NCBI GenBank assembly: GCA_001599595.1
Contig: BCHH01000006.1
Coordinates: 286,874 to 350,873 of the forward strand
Direction of reading: 5' to 3'
DNA length: 64,000 nt
Source: Beverwykella pulmonaria
Taxonomy: Eukaryota; Ascomycota; Dothideomycetes; Pleosporales; Melanommataceae
The translations under genes were made by a program, and so were the position numbers. Positions 59,327 to 64,000 of this stretch are shown here, piece by piece (the first letter of the stretch is position 1; each line of letters starts with the position of its first letter). The notes under the pieces were generated by a model. The model had not been told where the DNA came from. It did not search any database and saw only the letters and a list, made by a program, of their open reading frames with translations.

Positions 59327-61336
59327 ATGGACAGCTCACCAGATGTTTATCAGTTGCTGAAGGAAGAGCTCAAGGGTACGGGTACTGAGGTCCTGATGCC
59401 GGATAGTCCGGGGTATGGTGAGAGTATTAAAAGGTGGAGTGAACACTGTGAGAAGAGAGCTGTATGTCCCATTTTAAAGCGTGTCTACTGTCTTACATTC
59501 ATCTCTTTTTATTAGGGCTCAGGAAATTCTATTTTCTTTGGTTACTGTTCTATGATATGAACAGGTTGATGATGCTATCGTTCAAAAAGAGTGGGAATTA
59601 CGCAAACCCTTAGATTCAGTTATTTTTGAACAAGTTCCCGCCAGCTAATCTCCTCTCCCTTATGCAGAAAGCCGTCGTCAAGCCAACAACGCCGTCCGAC
59701 GTCTCCACCATACTGAAGCTCATCCGGGAGAACAAGACCCCCTTCGTTGTCCGCGGTGGTGGGCATTCGACCTCTGGCTCGTCATCCATCGAAGATGGCC
59801 TCGTGATCGACCTTTCCAAGATGCGAAAGGTAACCGTAGACCCTGAATCCAAGACTATTACCGCTGAGGGCGGGACCCTCTGGGAAGATGTTGATGTCGA
59901 GGCGGCCAAGTTTGGACTGGCGACTGTGGGGGGCACGGTCAATCATACCGGGGTGGGGGGGTTGACGTTGGGAGGTGGGTATGGGTATTTGAGTGGGGCA
60001 TATGGATTGACTATTGGTATATTTTATTCCTTATTGCCTATCACGTGAAGATAAGATGACTTACGCCAATATGCAGATAATCTCCTCTCCGTCGACATCG
60101 TCCTGGCGTCGGGTGAACAGGTTACAGCCTCCAAAACTGAAAACGCAGATCTCTTCTGGGCCATTCGAGGCGCCGGGCAGAACTTCGGCGTCGTAACCTC
60201 CTGTGCGTACCTTCTCGTCTCAAAGTCAATAACTTTACTCCACCAAGTTGTGAAATTTCCCATAGCTGCAGTCCGCCTCCTTTTACCTAAAAGCCCTCAC
60301 TAACACTTCCTCAAGTCGTCTTCCAAGCGCACCCGCAACCCCAACCTGTCTACGCCGGCACATTAATCTTTCTCCCGGAAAAACTGCCCCAAATCGTCTC
60401 CTTCGTCAACAAATTCCACACTACCAACGACGGGAACCAAGCCATACTCTGGGGCTTCTCTTGCCCACCCCCCCTCAAAGCGCCCGTCGTGCTAACGCAG
60501 ATTTTCCACAACGGGGACGAGTCCTTCGCCACCAAATTCTTCGCGGATTTGCTGAATTTAGAACCGGTGGTTAATACCGCTGCTATGGTCCCGTACGAGA
60601 AGTTGAATGGCTTGTTGAATCACACGGTGGGATTCGATGGGAGGAAGTTGTTCAGTGGCGGCGCGTTTAAATTGCCGCTTAACCCAGTGTTTGTGCAGGC
60701 GCTGTTGGGTGATTTCTTAGACTTCATCAGCGCGAGGGAGAACATGAACGAGAGTTTGATGCTGTTTGAGACAGTGCCGTATAAGAAGGTATGTTTCGAC
60801 TCGCGGAAAATACGGGATTATGAGGGTGTGTATGCTTGCTGATTCATGTCTAGGTCGTGGAAGTCAGTAATGAGGAAATGAGTTTTTCGAATCGCGGGGA
60901 TTATTACAATGTCGCTACGTGTTTCAAATGGTCTGTGTTCTTCCATCATCTCCACCTTCTTTTCCAAATCACAAGAGCTGGGCCGCTGATTCAGTTACAA
61001 CGAATAGGTTTGATCCAAAACTCGACACTGAAGTGCGAGACTTCAGCCGTGCACTACTGAAGAAGGCCTCGCAGGCCACGGGTGTGATTCAGGACGAAAA
61101 GATCCGCAGCGTCGAGGGTGTGGGAACGTATGGGAATTACTCTGGTCAGCCTATTATGCCATTGGTAGAAGAGGAGATGCAATGCTAACGAGGCCGTAGA
61201 TGTTGATATCCCTGCCTCTGAGGTCTACGGTAACAACGCGAAGAAACTGGCCGAGTTGAAAAATAAGTACGATCCGGATAACTTGTTCAGTCGGGGTATG
61301 AGATTAGTTCCTAGGCCCATTGTGGTGGTGAATTGA
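59327..61336 (+). CDS. FAD-linked oxidoreductase, berberine-bridge-enzyme type
   Basis: Seven exons (59327-59461, 59668-60016, 60077-60202, 60316-60788, 60854-60930, 61008-61144, 61200-61336) give 477 residues in frame. The PCMH-type FAD domain has [13 protein letters not shown], with His78 the expected covalent flavin anchor, and [15 protein letters not shown]. The position that carries a second (cysteinyl) flavin link in two-anchor members has no Cys here ([10 protein letters not shown]). The C-terminal BBE segment is [21 protein letters not shown]. No signal peptide, unlike many secreted relatives, so it probably works inside the cell. Members oxidise sugars or secondary metabolites; the substrate is unknown. 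The first intron (206 nt) is the least certain join. Confidence 0.88.
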
Positions 61337-61520
61337 GGGATTCGTCTGCCGGCGATGCAAGATGTTCTAGATGCGAGCTAGGCTGGAAAGTGGGTGTTTG
61401 AACGAGTTAATATATCTGAATGTGTCAGATCCGTTTCCCACGTTATTCACTTCATTCTCTGATGTACCGCTCCCTAACCTTCTCTATTACACCTCCTTCA
61501 CCAATTACGCGCACCTACCG

Positions 61521-62834
61521 TTAATGCTGTACTGCCGATTCCACAGTCAAAGTTTCCTCACTCGCCCACCGCAACCCCCAACCTTTCCACCCCTTCCACT
61601 TTCCCATCAAGCCCCCCTTCCCCACCCTCAACTCCTTCCAATAAGCGTTATCTGCATCCCAAACCCCACCACTCCCATTATTTACCCACCGTACGGGCAA
61701 CGGCTCAACTCCTTCATCTAGTGTCTCGAGTCTAATTTTCATTGCTCTCAGCTCCTCCTTCTCATCACCCCCATAATATCTCACACTGACCTCCACCTTC
61801 CTCCCGGTTTCCTGAACAAGGCGTGCGAGCAACCAAACCATCTCGCCACACCCACACACGCACATCTCAACCCCATCGACGCGTCCTACAGCCTCAGCAC
61901 TCATGGACCCCTTCATCTTCCAGCCCTCGTCAGAATTGATATACTCCATTGACTCGGAGTAAGTAGAGGACTCCAATTGTGGCCATTCAACTCTCCACTT
62001 CTGCCCCGTCTGCCACGAAAAGCTGCGTCCGTTTACAGCATGCGAAACAGTTACGAACCACCATCTTGGCACGTACCTCCGTAGCGCAAGCTCTTTCACA
62101 TCTACCTCCCACTCTTGCACGAAATCAAAATAATCTGCATGCGCCATCTGGCTAGCAGTGCGTCCCCTCTGCACCCTAACCTCCAACCTCCTTACTTTCT
62201 CAAACAGTAACATTGCATTTGATATAAGCGCAGCAGTCTGGTGATGCGTGCCAACGAACTTTCTATTTAGATCGATCGCAAGGGATGTGATGGCGCTGAA
62301 TTGCTGGGGAGATAGATGTGATGTTGAACGGCGGAGAGAGAAGAATGTGTGGAGACGGGTGGTCGCGGGGATAGGAAAGGTGTATGTGTTGAAAGCGAGG
62401 ATGGTAGCCTCTTGGGAGATTTTGCGGCAGGTGAGGAGGAGGGAGAGCGGGTGTGGTGGCGATGGAGCGACTTCGTTGGGAGATTGGCTGAGGTGGAGTT
62501 TTGCTTCCTGTTGCTCTCCTGCTGCTGGTTCATTCTCCTCTTCTGAAGTCGAGGCATGAGGGCTTTGTATGGCGATATCCAATGAGCCCTTTCTATCATC
62601 ATCCTCTTTATCCTCTTTATCCTTGTATTCCTCCCCCACGTTTTCCTCCTTAGTCCACGTCCCAAACACCAGCAAATAAACCTCATTCCTCAACTCTGAT
62701 GGCAATTTCGTAAGAAACAAACATTCCCTCTGCTGATCGATTGGCTGCTGAGAGAATGCCCGTTGGGGCGGCGGCGTTGGCGGCGGCTCAAAAGTCCTCT
62801 TCACTTTCACTTCCTTGTTGAATAGAATACCCAT
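61521..62834 (-). CDS. F-box-like (2EXR/DUF7730-type) protein, uncharacterised
   Basis: A single-exon gene of 437 residues. A proline-rich N-terminus leads to LFLTKLPSELRNEVYLLVFG (about 40-59), the start typical of fungal F-box-like domains. A charged insert (about 60-120) and LLLTCRKISQEATILAFNTYTF with a following TSLAIDLNRKF strand complete the domain. This family is common and expanded in Pezizomycotina; functions are mostly unknown. It converges with the FAD oxidoreductase gene, 184 nt apart. Start chosen at the only ATG before the domain. Confidence 0.8.
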   Translation of the reverse strand: MGILFNKEVKVKRTFEPPPTPPPQRAFSQQPIDQQRECLFLTKLPSELRNEVYLLVFGTWTKEENVGEEYKDKEDKEDDDRKGSLDIAIQSPHASTSEEENEPAAGEQQEAKLHLSQSPNEVAPSPPHPLSLLLTCRKISQEATILAFNTYTFPIPATTRLHTFFSLRRSTSHLSPQQFSAITSLAIDLNRKFVGTHHQTAALISNAMLLFEKVRRLEVRVQRGRTASQMAHADYFDFVQEWEVDVKELALRRYVPRWWFVTVSHAVNGRSFSWQTGQKWRVEWPQLESSTYSESMEYINSDEGWKMKGSMSAEAVGRVDGVEMCVCGCGEMVWLLARLVQETGRKVEVSVRYYGGDEKEELRAMKIRLETLDEGVEPLPVRWVNNGSGGVWDADNAYWKELRVGKGGLMGKWKGWKGWGLRWASEETLTVESAVQH

Positions 62835-63552
62835 ATCGAATCGGATGTAACAGTCCTACAGGTTTGAAGTTTATCGTGTTGGGTTAGCGAGTTTGAGCGA
62901 TGTGTAGAAAAGATGCAGAAACAGATGTCGGATTTGGCGAAACAGTGAAGCCTGGTTATTATACTCCAACATGAGACTTAATTTAAGCTTTGCTCGTAAA
63001 TTTGGGGCAGTGAGGACGATGCGGATTTTGTGCTAGTGAGGCTGGAGCACACAGCCACGGTGAATGTTCAGCCGTGGAGATGACAATTGCAAGTGGGAAA
63101 GTCCAAAGGAACAGAGTAACAGAGAATCAACAATTTAGGAAGAAGGGAAAAATCTTCCCATTATATATGTTGCTTCACAATTGACAAGTGTTCAATTGGG
63201 GGGAGGGGAAGAGAGGTGCCTGATCGATGTGAAGCTAGCCATACCACCAAGCGCACAGACGTACACCAAAACACGCAGTCGAGAGATTACGTTTCTCCAG
63301 GCTGCCATATATTGAACTTTTATAATGGCCTGATTGATTTATGAGACGCTACAAGCACACTGGATTCTACGATCCATTGCCAACATGCAAACTGAAGGAA
63401 AAAGGAGTGCCCAGACCAACTCCCTATGAGATCGTCTTCCATATTTACCTGGGTACTTTGTTGCCAAAACCACGACGCACTGAAATTATCAGCGCGACAC
63501 TTCAACCCGAGTTCATTCCCATCTATCGCACACCCTGACTAACTCCACTGAA
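62835..63552. other. Intergenic region
   Basis: Promoter of the F-box-like gene and the 3' end of the following gene. A 65-codon ATG frame at 63341-63538 has no recognisable content. Confidence 0.45.
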
Positions 63553-64000
63553 CTACTGGCCGCCTGTGCGTCTAAACGCACCCGGTCTGTACTTGCCATC
63601 ACTGGGCGCCTGTGCTGGAGGAGGCGCCGACTCGGGCTCCCTTTCGCTCTCTCGTCCACGTACACCGTCACGAGCACCATCTAATGGGGCAGCACGACTT
63701 CTCGAAGACCCCCATCCTCCACCGGAGGCGGGAGATTGCGTCCTGGCTTTGTCACCTAGGTCAGCAAACCGGCTACGACCACCGCCTGTAGCTGGAGACT
63801 CGTAACGACCGCCGGTAGCAGGTGACTCATTGCGGCCTTCCACACCACGTCCACTACCCTCACGCTCCCGCCATCGTGATGCTGGTGCGGCTGGGCTTTC
63901 GGCATCGCGATTGCGGAGTGCAGGGGGAATGAATTTCCTGGGTCCAGGGGCAGCTTCGGTCTCGCGGGCAGCAGGCGCAGAAGGTGCAGCTTCGGTAGCG
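63553..64000 (-). CDS. C-terminal part of a probable eIF3 subunit a
   Basis: The frame is open from the window edge down to TAG at 63553, giving about 148 C-terminal residues. It is Arg/Gly/Ser/Pro-rich, with RKFIPPALRNRD, repeated ESPATGG units, WREREG and a final DGKYRPGAFRRTGG. Arginine-rich tails with (K/R)(Y/F)(V/I)PPxLR and KYRPGAFRR pieces are what I recall from fungal eIF3a, the scaffold of translation initiation factor 3. The main PCI domain lies outside the window, so the call is tentative; another RNA-binding translation factor is possible. Confidence 0.55.
   Translation of the reverse strand, partial: ATEAAPSAPAARETEAAPGPRKFIPPALRNRDAESPAAPASRWREREGSGRGVEGRNESPATGGRYESPATGGGRSRFADLGDKARTQSPASGGGWGSSRSRAAPLDGARDGVRGRESEREPESAPPPAQAPSDGKYRPGAFRRTGGQ

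Overview
The window is nuclear DNA of a filamentous ascomycete (Pezizomycotina). The genes carry many short introns of about 45-120 nt with GT...AG ends. Fungal-specific families are present (DASH kinetochore subunit Spc19, AA9 polysaccharide monooxygenase, Zn2Cys6 and DUF3425-type bZIP proteins). Several relics have stop codons that look like C-to-T changes in glutamine codons, as repeat-induced point mutation (RIP) would leave. The class (Dothideomycetes, Leotiomycetes or other) cannot be fixed from the sequence alone.

Layout. Positions 1-2.9 kb hold the 3' part of a CDP-alcohol phosphotransferase gene and an ADP-ribosylglycohydrolase-family gene. Positions 3.3-21 kb look like an accessory compartment. 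It has an AA9-like secreted monooxygenase, a six-cysteine small secreted protein, a broken small secreted protein, a secreted beta/gamma-crystallin-like protein with a Kex2 site, a degraded transposon zone (10.4-13.6 kb), an uncertain gene in two frames, an intact secreted aspartic protease with an inverted fragment of a second protease beside it, and a ruined sedolisin (S53) gene. Positions 21.4-26.8 kb hold an unusual F-box-like/zinc/Zn2Cys6 protein, a small single-pass membrane protein and the ATP synthase delta subunit. A degraded low-complexity gene (27.5-28.7 kb) and about 5 kb without recognisable genes follow.

Positions 33.9-64 kb are mostly core genome: a leucine-rich-repeat protein, protein phosphatase 1, nitronate monooxygenase, an atypical bZIP factor, a peroxisomal enoyl-CoA hydratase-family protein, an acyl-CoA ligase, SPC19, ATP synthase subunit j, casein kinase 1, the Rsm22 mitoribosome factor, a BBE-type FAD oxidoreductase, an F-box-like protein and the 3' end of a probable eIF3a gene. 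NMO, bZIP, hydratase and ligase are neighbours (41.7-49.4 kb) and could form a small catabolic group, but that is inference.

For almost every multi-exon gene the exon model was worked out by hand and checked: total coding length divides by three and the family motifs read through each junction. I did not find a clearly new multi-gene system. The most interesting single items are the crystallin-like secreted protein, the AA9 protein with altered active-site neighbours, the F-box/Zn2Cys6 fusion, the 4-nt microexon in the NMO gene, and the protease with no room for a propeptide.
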